Source: Rickettsiales bacterium (lineage in GTDB: Bacteria; Pseudomonadota; Alphaproteobacteria; Rs-D84; CACZYB01). Taken from it: a stretch of DNA of 5,321 nt. Below the pieces are notes generated by a model. It worked only from the letters and a program-made list of their open reading frames with translations. It searched no databases and was not told the DNA's origin. A program made the translations under genes and the position numbers. Positions 1 through 4,378 of this stretch are shown one piece after another (positions within the stretch are counted from its first letter, which is position 1; each line of letters opens with the position of its first letter). Where the stretch lies: contig JAISNH010000061.1 in NCBI GenBank assembly GCA_031276335.1, forward strand, positions 1 to 5,321, in the 5' to 3' direction.

Positions 1-17
1 TAAGGTCATAACTCCTT
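1..17 (-). other. Possible start of a gene running off the left edge
   Basis: AAGGAG (17-12) is followed by ATG (9-7) and two codons (ACC TTA) before the edge. The 2-nt gap between Shine-Dalgarno and ATG is shorter than usual, so the real start could lie outside the window. Support comes from the predicted promoter at 93-65 in the same direction. The product cannot be judged from two codons. Confidence 0.3.
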
Positions 18-28
18 AAAATTTCCTC

Positions 29-51
29 GGCCCCCTTGTCGTAGGCCCCCT
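29..51. repeat. 8-bp direct repeat GGCCCCCT in the left leader
   Basis: GGCCCCCT occurs at 29-36 and 44-51 (AGGGGGCC on the minus strand), 15 bp apart, inside the predicted leader of the left-edge gene. The second copy lies in a short dyad GTAGG/CCTAC (41-53). It could be a protein site or an RNA structure; no known match. Confidence 0.35.
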
Positions 52-64
52 ACAGGATTTGTCG

Positions 65-93
65 ACTATAACCGCCAACCTCTTAAAAATCAA
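65..93 (-). promoter_or_regulatory. Predicted promoter facing the left edge
   Basis: Minus strand: TTGATT (93-88), 17-bp spacer, TATAGT (70-65). The -35 matches 4 of 6 and the -10 matches 5 of 6 consensus positions. The -35 overlaps the stop codon of the integrase remnant. The predicted start is near A58, followed by a leader of about 48 nt that ends at a Shine-Dalgarno sequence. Confidence 0.45.
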
Positions 94-233
94 GCTTTTT
101 CTTCGCTTGCCCCTTTCCCCGCCTTCTCGCCGTATTCGAACATTTTGCGAGCCGCCGTTTCCATGCTCTGCCTTACGGGGTTGTCTGATAGCCGGGCGTA
201 GATTTGCGTCGCCTCCATTGACTTATGCCCCCC
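90..233 (-). pseudogene. C-terminal remnant of a tyrosine recombinase (integrase)
   Basis: From codon 233 to the TGA at 92-90 the minus strand encodes GGHKSMEATQIYARLSDNPVRQSMETAARKMF and a charged tail (about 47 residues). This is the end of the catalytic domain of phage/ICE-type tyrosine recombinases: the 'LGHKS' His and, nine residues on, the nucleophile Tyr in TQIYARL, followed by the last helix. An intact protein would have about 350-400 residues. The Arg-containing boxes and N-terminal domain are missing: upstream sequence is the barrel-gene terminator and then the barrel gene. The homology stops at a run of seven G (234-228). The frame stays open to an ATG at 272, but those 13 codons (including a Phe-rich start reading the terminator) do not look like integrase. 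It cannot be an active recombinase; it marks a past element whose front part was lost when this junction formed. Confidence 0.8.
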
Positions 234-260
234 CTTCCGCGTAAATCTTATTCTAAACAT

Positions 261-297
261 AAAAAACCGCAAGATAAGGTTCCTGCGGTTTTATTTT
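261..297. terminator. Rho-independent terminator of the barrel gene (bidirectional form)
   Basis: AAAACCGCA (263-271) and TGCGGTTTT (284-292) form a perfect 9-bp stem around a 12-nt loop. On the minus strand the 3' arm runs into TTTTTT, 22 nt past the stop codon of the barrel gene. The plus strand also ends TTTTATTTT, so it could stop transcription from both sides. Confidence 0.85.
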
Positions 298-313
298 CAT
301 GCAAAGCGTTTTA

Positions 314-859
314 TTAGAATGTATAGCGCGCGCCAAGCTTTATCTCGCCCGTGTCCTGCTTGAACTCGCCAGCCTCGTCGTCGTCGATGTCCGCTATCTT
401 CGTATACGTATAGCCGAGGTCGACAGCTGTTTTCTCGTTGACATTATAAGCTACGCCGGCAGAAGCTCCGTAAGCGAATTTGCTATGAGTGCCCGCATTT
501 GCAATCTTCGCCCTGTTAAGGCCGAAGCCCACGCCCACGTAAGGAACAAATTCAGTACCAGTAGCTATGTCGTAGAATCCGTTCACCATAAGCGAGTGAT
601 TGGTCAGTCCTTCGCTTTCGTCTTCTTTCAGTTTGTTCTTCGCTCTTAAAGTAAGCTCTCCTTCGACTCTGAAATCGCTGATTTTCACACCATAGCCAAG
701 GCCAAGGCCATAAGCGGTTTTCATATCAGAGTCTTGATCATCGACTTCCAAATTCAAGTTAGAATACACGATTTTCGCCGAGCCATATTGCTTCAACTCG
801 GCAGCAGACGCGGACGTAGCGACGAGCAAAGCCGCCATAACCAATAATGATGTCTTCAT
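314..859 (-). CDS. Small outer-membrane beta-barrel protein (opacity/surface-antigen type)
   Basis: The 181-aa product has a Sec signal peptide (MKTSLLVMAALLVATSASA, cleavage near residues 19-20) and a mature part of about 160 aa, enough for an 8-stranded barrel of the NspA/OmpX/Opa size. Barrel marks: alternating Gly-aromatic strands GLGLGYGV (51-58), FVPYVGVGFGLNRAKI (104-119), FAYGASAGVAYNV (128-140), AVDLGYTYTKI (145-155), and the C-terminal strand IKLGARYTF ending in Phe, the signal read by the BAM machinery. Acidic stretches (39-46 and 157-165) are probably surface loops. ATG 859 was chosen because AAGGA lies 8 nt upstream and the signal peptide begins there; the frame is open to 937 but runs through the promoter. 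It is a single-gene unit with its own promoter and terminator. Its lower G+C than the lpxB operon is compatible with later acquisition. The exact family and ligand are unknown. Confidence 0.85.
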   Translation of the reverse strand: MKTSLLVMAALLVATSASAAELKQYGSAKIVYSNLNLEVDDQDSDMKTAYGLGLGYGVKISDFRVEGELTLRAKNKLKEDESEGLTNHSLMVNGFYDIATGTEFVPYVGVGFGLNRAKIANAGTHSKFAYGASAGVAYNVNEKTAVDLGYTYTKIADIDDDEAGEFKQDTGEIKLGARYTF

Positions 860-889
860 AATTATTTTCCTTTCTTGTTTTTTTATTAT

Positions 890-909
890 GTTATTATTGC
901 TATAATAAC
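890..909 (-). promoter_or_regulatory. Perfect 8-bp stem-loop at the predicted 5' end of the barrel mRNA
   Basis: GTTATTAT (909-902), loop AGCA, ATAATAAC (897-890). The predicted transcription start (7 nt past the -10) is G909, so the hairpin would begin at nucleotide +1. 5'-terminal stem-loops of this sort stabilise mRNAs such as E. coli ompA. The same dyad could instead be an operator just downstream of the promoter. The A+T-only stem, apart from its closing G-C pair, is weak, so its effect as RNA is uncertain. Confidence 0.5.
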
Positions 910-915
910 GAAGAT

Positions 916-944
916 AGTATATACCCCCCCCCTGCATATGTCAA
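916..944 (-). promoter_or_regulatory. Promoter with a G9 homopolymer in the spacer (likely phase-variable)
   Basis: Minus strand: TTGACA (944-939), 17-bp spacer, TATACT (921-916). The spacer is TATGCA, nine G (932-924), TA. A homopolymeric G or C run between -35 and -10 is the classic set-up for slipped-strand variation of promoter strength (Neisseria porA and opc, Bordetella fim). In this copy the spacing is optimal, so the sequenced state should be 'ON'. The TATATACTAT region also offers overlapping -10-like hexamers: TATATA at spacer 15 and TACTAT at spacer 19. Gains or losses of 2 G could therefore re-register to a neighbouring hexamer, giving graded rather than all-or-none output (inference). 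Confidence 0.75.
939..944 (-). promoter_or_regulatory. -35 element of the barrel-gene promoter (TTGACA)
   Basis: A perfect consensus TTGACA on the minus strand, exactly 17 bp upstream of TATACT at 921-916. It lies about 84 bp past the stop of the CxxC protein, so the barrel gene has its own promoter. Confidence 0.75.
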
Positions 945-1027
945 GCAAAAAATCTAGCGCGGGCATACATCCCTCGAAGGAGCCAAGATTGACGCCAGCT
1001 ACTTGTTCATAAGCTTCGTCCGGCGGT

Positions 1028-1639
1028 TTAGCGCGCTTGCCTGGCCATGCTTTCGGCAAATTCCGCGTTCCGTCGCTTCTTGTCCTCGACCCATCCGCGC
1101 ATGCGCTTCAGATCCAGCTGCCTGCATTCGGAGCATACCCTGGGATTTTCGAACGGATCGAACCGGTCGCCGTCGAATGTGTGGATTATATCGAGGCCGG
1201 AGCGCTCCTGCGCGTAAAAGGAAAAATTTTCCGAATGGAGGCTTCTTGGCCCTTCGCCGTCGGGAAAGAGTCGGCAGGCCATGCAGTCCGAGTCCGTCAA
1301 TAAAAACGAGGGGTCGTTTTTCCCGAGGTTTCCGCATCCGTCGCAGGTCTGTTTCGGTATGATTATTTGAAGTATCGCGGGATCGTTGAATCTGTCGCAT
1401 ATGAAGCTGTGGGACATCGCGTACGGCGTGCACTGCCCGCGGATAAGGCAGGCGAGGCAGGTGCGCATTATTATTTCCTGGCCGGTGGGCGTGTAGTTCT
1501 GCACCACGTCTATCTTTTCGAATTCATCGGTGATTTTCCCGGATTTGTCCAGGATGTTGAATACGCGCCTGACTATCTCCGGCTTTTCCTTACCGAAAAG
1601 GGTTTTAAGGATGCCCTGCGATTCGCTTAGGTCTTTCAT
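1028..1639 (-). CDS. Unknown 203-aa protein with four CxxC pairs (probable metal-binding)
   Basis: I do not recognise this family. The gene is last in the lpxB operon; its ATG overlaps the lpxB stop (ATGA). The first 55 residues are helical and charged. Then come ten Cys: C61xxC64, C70, C81, C99xxC102, C119xxC122 and C169xxC172. CxxC pairs arranged like this usually hold zinc (zinc-ribbon or knuckle) or an iron-sulphur cluster. The absence of a signal peptide argues for a cytoplasmic protein with reduced, metal-bound Cys. Between the third and fourth pairs a stretch with H135, Y142 and H153 looks like beta structure. The C-terminus (175-203) is a highly basic helix (LKRMRGWVEDKKRR), which could touch nucleic acid or phospholipid head groups. 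A regulatory or assembly role for the operon is inference only. Confidence 0.75.
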   Translation of the reverse strand: MKDLSESQGILKTLFGKEKPEIVRRVFNILDKSGKITDEFEKIDVVQNYTPTGQEIIMRTCLACLIRGQCTPYAMSHSFICDRFNDPAILQIIIPKQTCDGCGNLGKNDPSFLLTDSDCMACRLFPDGEGPRSLHSENFSFYAQERSGLDIIHTFDGDRFDPFENPRVCSECRQLDLKRMRGWVEDKKRRNAEFAESMARQAR

Positions 1640-2796
1640 TTTCCGCCTCCTATTGCATCCAGGATTATCGAAGCTGCCTCGGCCGATGGCGTCTTTCCGC
1701 CCGGCGGGGTCAGCCTTTCGCGCACGGTTTCAAGCTGCCTGAAATACCTGTCGCGGTATTTCCCGTCGTTCAGGAATTTCATGATCGCGGCCGCCAATGC
1801 CTCCGGCGTGGCCTTGTCCTGTATGAACTCCGGCACGACCTCCTTGCCCGCGATTATGTTGGGCAGCGTAACGCTCGGAAGCTTCACCAGGCGGTGCCCG
1901 ATGAAATAGGTGAGCGCCGAGGCCTTGTACGCCGCGACCGTCGGCACGTTTGCAAGCGCGAGCTCCAGCACCGCCGTCCCCGAAATCGACAGCGCCGCCC
2001 CGCTTGCCGCGAAGGCGTCGTACCGTTCGTTCTTTCCCGCGACGATCAGGGGCTTCGTCCGCCACTTCGCCGCCTCGGCGCGGATGAAGTCGTGAGCGGT
2101 CGCCGTCGTCGGAATTACGATTTTCAGGTTCGGTATTTTCGCCGACAGCAGCTCGGCCGTCCTTTCGAATACGGGGAGCAGCCGCCGCGCCATCTGTACG
2201 CGCGAACCCGGCAGCATGGTGATGATCAGGTCGCCCTCCGCCATGTCGTGGCGCTTTCGGAATCGCGTCGCGTTGCCGCGCGCGGTTTCGACCGCCGTAT
2301 GCCCGACGACGAAGGTCGGGAGCCCGTATTTCTCGAAATACTTCGGTTCGAACGGGAAAAGGCACAGCAGATAGTCGTACAGGGCGGCGATTTTAGCCGC
2401 GCGCCTTTCCTTCCACGCCCATACCTGCGGCGCGACATAGTGCGCGGCGCGGAGGCTCGGCACCAGCTTTTTAGCGCGCCTTGCGACCGGCATGTTGAAT
2501 CCCGGCGCGTCGATCGTGACGAGGAGGTCTGGCTTGAACGCCGCGATCGCCGCGGCGGTTTGCTTCAACCGGCGCATGATGGTCGGCAGGTTCTTGAATA
2601 CCTCGACGATTCCCATGACCGCGATGTCGCGTATGTCGAACAGGGATTTGAATCCCGGTATTTTCGACATTTCCTCGCCGCCTACGCCGGCGATTTCGAC
2701 GGAGGGGTCGCGCGAAAGAATTGCCTTCATAAGGTCGTGCCCCAGTATGTCGCCGGAGGCCTCGCCCGCGATTATGAAGATTTTCTTATTTACCAT
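1636..2796 (-). CDS. lpxB: Lipid-A-disaccharide synthase LpxB
   Basis: LpxB (GT19 family, EC 2.4.1.182) joins UDP-2,3-diacylglucosamine to 2,3-diacylglucosamine 1-phosphate (lipid X), releasing UDP and making the tetra-acyl disaccharide of lipid A. It works as a peripheral protein on the inner face of the inner membrane. The 386-aa length matches the family. Motifs are all present: AGEASGD (10-16), MGIVEV (61-66), DAPGFN (96-101), VAPQVWAW (121-128), LFPFEP (146-151), GHT (165-167), LPGSR (195-199), SGTAVLELAL (272-281) and PNIIAGKEVVPEFIQ (312-326). The start ATG at 2796 overlaps the end of the 99-aa gene. The stop TGA overlaps the next ATG. In many proteobacteria lpxB follows lpxD-fabZ-lpxA(-lpxI); here it instead sits behind an OlsB-like gene, an unusual setting. 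No damage is seen. Confidence 0.95.
   Translation of the reverse strand: MVNKKIFIIAGEASGDILGHDLMKAILSRDPSVEIAGVGGEEMSKIPGFKSLFDIRDIAVMGIVEVFKNLPTIMRRLKQTAAAIAAFKPDLLVTIDAPGFNMPVARRAKKLVPSLRAAHYVAPQVWAWKERRAAKIAALYDYLLCLFPFEPKYFEKYGLPTFVVGHTAVETARGNATRFRKRHDMAEGDLIITMLPGSRVQMARRLLPVFERTAELLSAKIPNLKIVIPTTATAHDFIRAEAAKWRTKPLIVAGKNERYDAFAASGAALSISGTAVLELALANVPTVAAYKASALTYFIGHRLVKLPSVTLPNIIAGKEVVPEFIQDKATPEALAAAIMKFLNDGKYRDRYFRQLETVRERLTPPGGKTPSAEAASIILDAIGGGK
1646..1650 (-). promoter_or_regulatory. Ribosome binding site of the CxxC protein, inside lpxB
   Basis: GGAGG on the minus strand lies 6 nt before the ATG at 1639-1637 and within the last codons of lpxB. This strong site, together with the ATGA overlap, fixes the start of the downstream gene. 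Confidence 0.7.
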
Positions 2797-3085
2797 GGTA
2801 GAGCAGGCCTCTGACCGCGCGTCCTATCGTGCCGAACATGTCGGCGGCGGCGTGCGCGGGCGTGCGATGCAGCGCGAAATGGATTCCGCGCGTGTCCTCG
2901 TAGCTGAATATCCTGTCGCCGGGACGCGGTGCATTGGGTAAAAATTTGTCATTTCTGAATACGATTGTGCTTTTGCCGCTGCGTGCGTTCGGATTGCACG
3001 CTTCGCACGTTATTCTAATGCGTGATTCGTCGAACGGCTCGGATTGCCTGACTATTATTTTATTCGCCCTTTTATATGTGTTCAT
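2786..3085 (-). CDS. Unknown 99-aa protein between acyltransferase and lpxB
   Basis: I do not recognise this family. The start ATG (3085-3083) overlaps the upstream TGA as ATGA, and the stop TAA (2788-2786) lies inside the start of lpxB (11-bp overlap). Both overlaps argue for a real, translationally coupled gene. A G-rich AGGGG sits 8 nt before the ATG. The protein is basic and soluble in appearance, with no signal peptide or membrane span. Residues 22-30 read RIRITCEAC, giving one CxxC pair, and the middle (53-71) holds RPGDRIFSYEDTRGIHFAL, which looks like beta structure. The C-terminus (80-96) may be an amphipathic helix. The frame is open for 110 codons upstream, but that part is antisense-like shadow over the acyltransferase. 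Possible role: an accessory to one of the two flanking lipid enzymes (inference from position only). Confidence 0.7.
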   Translation of the reverse strand: MNTYKRANKIIVRQSEPFDESRIRITCEACNPNARSGKSTIVFRNDKFLPNAPRPGDRIFSYEDTRGIHFALHRTPAHAAADMFGTIGRAVRGLLYHGK

Positions 3086-3876
3086 CCCTTTATCCCCTTT
3101 TCGTAATGCTTCAGGTAGTTCGCCTTCAGGTCCCTCATCTCGAATATTATGCAGACGTCGAAGCAGTTGAAGTCCCAGTCTATCCAAAGCGAGCCGCTGA
3201 CCTTGGCTCCCGCGCGGATGTATCCGCGCACCATGGTGGGTATGGAGTTTATCGCCGCGACCGGATCGACCTCGGATTCGGGCAGCATGTTCATTTCGCG
3301 CCGGTTCGCGCCTTTGGCCTGTATCTCGAGCGGGCCGGTCGCAACCGCGTTGTAGTAAAGGTAGGAAAGGGCCTGCTTGAACTGCGCCGGGTCTGTTCCC
3401 AGGAAGCTTCCGCACCCGAACATCAGCTTTATGTCATAGTCGAACATGTATGCCGCAAGCGCGTTCCAAAGCATCTGCATGGTCAGCTTGTTGCGGTGGT
3501 CCTTGGCGACGCATGCGCGCCGGAGCTCCAGCACCTCGCCGTCAAAATCGTTGAACTTCTCGACGTCGAACTCGGTCTGGGAATACCAGTGCCCGACCTT
3601 GCTCGCCCCCTCCTTGCGCATGAGGCAGTAACCGCCGATGATATAGTCGTCCGGGTCGCCGCCAAGCGTCCTGTCGATCGCGATAAGGTGGTCGGAGTGC
3701 GGGTCGTATTCGTCGAAATCGCGCTTTTCGGCCGCCTGAGCCGCGGTTGGCTTCGCACCTTCCTCCTCGTAGAACACCTTGAAGCGGAGCCGCTGGTAGG
3801 CGTGGATTTCGGCATCGTTCCGCGCAAGCCTCACTTCGATTCGGTCGCTGCGTAAGCCGTCCAGATACTTGCCCAT
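3082..3876 (-). CDS. OlsB-like N-acyltransferase (COG3176, GNAT fold)
   Basis: The 264-aa product resembles the L-ornithine N-alpha-acyltransferase / 'putative hemolysin' family, which moves a 3-hydroxyacyl group from acyl-ACP to an amine, in OlsB to ornithine, giving lyso-ornithine lipid at the membrane. Family landmarks in order: VRLARNDAEIHAYQRLRFKVFYEEEGA-type N-terminus (15-41), DFDEYDPHSDHLIAID (53-68), GGYCLMR (81-87), YSQTEFDVEKF (98-108), LELRRACVAKDHR (117-128), MFGCGSFLGTDP (152-163), and a C-terminal MVRGYIRAGAKVSG...FDVCIIFEM segment (215-247). Length fits the family. The Shine-Dalgarno is weak (AAAGG about 3 nt before ATG). It is the first gene of a four-gene operon, and its TGA overlaps the next ATG (ATGA). 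No OlsA-type O-acyltransferase lies beside it, so ornithine as substrate is not proven; another amino acid acceptor is possible. Confidence 0.8.
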   Translation of the reverse strand: MGKYLDGLRSDRIEVRLARNDAEIHAYQRLRFKVFYEEEGAKPTAAQAAEKRDFDEYDPHSDHLIAIDRTLGGDPDDYIIGGYCLMRKEGASKVGHWYSQTEFDVEKFNDFDGEVLELRRACVAKDHRNKLTMQMLWNALAAYMFDYDIKLMFGCGSFLGTDPAQFKQALSYLYYNAVATGPLEIQAKGANRREMNMLPESEVDPVAAINSIPTMVRGYIRAGAKVSGSLWIDWDFNCFDVCIIFEMRDLKANYLKHYEKGIKG

Positions 3877-3911
3877 TTGCCTTTGTTCTCGTTTTCGTTT
3901 ATTTGCTGACT

Positions 3912-3940
3912 ATGTTACAGTTTAATTGATGCGATGTAAA
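3912..3940 (-). promoter_or_regulatory. Predicted sigma70-type promoter of the acyltransferase-lpxB operon
   Basis: On the minus strand TTTACA (3940-3935) and TAACAT (3917-3912) are separated by exactly 17 bp. The -35 matches the consensus at 5 of 6 positions and the -10 at 4 of 6. The predicted start near 3905 gives a leader of about 29 nt before the ATG at 3876. It sits just inside the repeat-filled region, close to the first gene of the operon. Confidence 0.5.
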
Positions 3941-3965
3941 GTAGAAATGGAGGAAGGCAATCGCC

Positions 3966-4096
3966 GCATTCCCGCGAATGCCGGCGAAGCCCCCGTCATA
4001 CCGGCGCACCCCTTCGTCATTCCGGTGCTTGACACCGGAATCTAGGCCACGCAAAGAATCCTTCATCACCTGGATAGCGGCATCAGGTGCCGCTAT
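3966..4096. repeat. Row of three perfect small hairpins in the intergenic region
   Basis: Three perfect stem-loops follow each other: GCATTC/GAATGC with a 4-nt loop (3966-3981), ATTCCGGTG/CACCGGAAT with loop CTTGA (4019-4041), and ATAGCGGCA/TGCCGCTAT with loop TCAGG (4074-4096). Each is flanked by forms of 'GTCAT' or 'ATGAC', the usual edge of the short CCGG-containing palindromic elements found in many proteobacterial intergenic regions. Together with 4113-4132 they fill most of the gap upstream of the OlsB-like gene. They look like nested or successive insertions of small non-coding repeats. Confidence 0.7.
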
Positions 4097-4104
4097 GACA
4101 CTAT

Positions 4105-4135
4105 GACGATAGATACCGGCCTGCGCCAGTATGAC
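4105..4135. repeat. Dispersed palindromic repeat, copy A
   Basis: This matches 5132-5162 at 27 of 31 positions. The core 4113-4132 folds as ATACCGGC / loop CTGC / GCCAGTAT with one C-A mismatch. It forms the right end of a row of four small hairpins. The two copies suggest a genome-wide repeat family, not a single regulatory site. Confidence 0.7.
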
Positions 4136-4149
4136 GGAAAGGCAAATCC

Positions 4150-4177
4150 TAAATCTTAAATGATAAATCTTAAATGA
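4150..4177. repeat. 14-bp tandem duplication, two exact copies
   Basis: TAAATCTTAAATGA occurs at 4150-4163 and again at 4164-4177 with no gap. The A+T-rich unit sits between the hairpin cluster and the first 21-bp direct repeat. It also contains a weak dyad (AAATC...GATTT). Confidence 0.75.
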
Positions 4178-4181
4178 TTTC

Positions 4182-4315
4182 AGGGAGGGAGAAAGCAGAA
4201 GAACCCGAGCGTACAAAACCTTATCGACGAGCGGTGCTAGCGAGGAGATTAGGTTGCGTCGCGAGGATACTTCGGTCAGCCTGGTATGGACTTTAGGGAG
4301 GGAGAAAGCAGAAGA
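4182..4315. repeat. 21-bp perfect direct repeat, two copies 113 bp apart
   Basis: Positions 4182-4202 and 4295-4315 are identical over 21 bp (beginning AGGGAGGGAG, ending AGCAGAAGA). The 7 bp before each copy are also similar (TGATTTC against GGACTTT). The 92 bp between the copies hold no recognisable gene. The arrangement could be a dispersed repeat family with two local members or the footprint of a duplication around an inserted segment. The two possibilities cannot be told apart here. Confidence 0.7.
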
Positions 4316-4334
4316 CCATGAATGGCTTTCTCCC
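4300..4334. repeat. 10-bp perfect inverted repeat
   Basis: GGGAGAAAGC (4300-4309) and GCTTTCTCCC (4325-4334) are exact reverse complements around a 15-nt loop. The left arm lies inside the second copy of the 21-bp direct repeat at 4295-4315. No T-run flanks it. Role unknown. Confidence 0.65.
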
Positions 4335-4340
4335 GTAATA

Positions 4341-4363
4341 GGACGGCAGTTCGGACGCCGTCC
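4341..4363. terminator. Possible hairpin terminator 3' of the Cys-rich gene
   Basis: GGACGGC (4341-4347) and GCCGTCC (4357-4363) form a perfect 7-bp GC-rich stem around a 9-nt loop, 16 nt past the stop codon of the Cys-rich gene. On the minus strand no T-run follows; on the plus strand a T-rich stretch (CTTTGTTTATTTG) follows. It may therefore be a transcript-end stabiliser rather than a classic intrinsic terminator. Confidence 0.4.
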
Positions 4364-4378
4364 CTTTGTTTATTTGCC

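Larger units (their letters stand above)
3877..4378. other. Gene-free, repeat-filled intergenic region (about 500 bp)
   Basis: No convincing coding sequence is present. The longest open frame here (4216-3899, minus) consists of translated hairpin repeats: runs such as VILAQAGIY and LDSGVKHRNDE are typical false peptides from these palindromes. From right to left it holds a GC-rich hairpin, a 10-bp inverted repeat, two 21-bp direct repeats, a 14-bp tandem duplication, four small hairpins and the predicted operon promoter. No tRNA or riboswitch fold was recognised. Confidence 0.7.

Noticed and set aside
20..75. tRNA or tmRNA 3' end acting as an attachment site next to the integrase tail
   Set aside because: ACAAATCC resembles part of a T-arm, but no matching acceptor or anticodon stem could be built, so no RNA gene is called.
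860..937. N-terminal extension of the barrel protein starting MQGGGIYYL
   Set aside because: It would read through the -10 element and the G9 tract, lacks a ribosome site, and would bury the signal peptide; the ATG at 859 has both ribosome site and signal peptide.
945..1027. Terminator after the CxxC protein
   Set aside because: There is a T-run (about 950) but only very short stems before it (for example TCCT/GGGA); no convincing hairpin was found, so none is annotated.
1894..2814. 306-codon open frame on the plus strand opposite lpxB
   Set aside because: It is an Arg/Asp-rich antisense shadow of a GC-rich gene with certain lpxB motifs on the other strand; no domain is recognisable.
3076..3855. 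259-codon open frame on the plus strand opposite the OlsB-like gene
   Set aside because: Antisense shadow; the minus-strand frame carries all the family motifs and the operon overlaps.
3966..4177. CRISPR array
   Set aside because: The repeats differ in sequence and spacing, and the only exact tandem unit is 14 bp with no spacer.
3899..4216. 105-codon open frame on the minus strand across the intergenic repeats
   Set aside because: Its peptide is translated palindromic repeat (VILAQAGIY-type runs), it has no good ribosome site, and it lies over the tandem and hairpin repeats.
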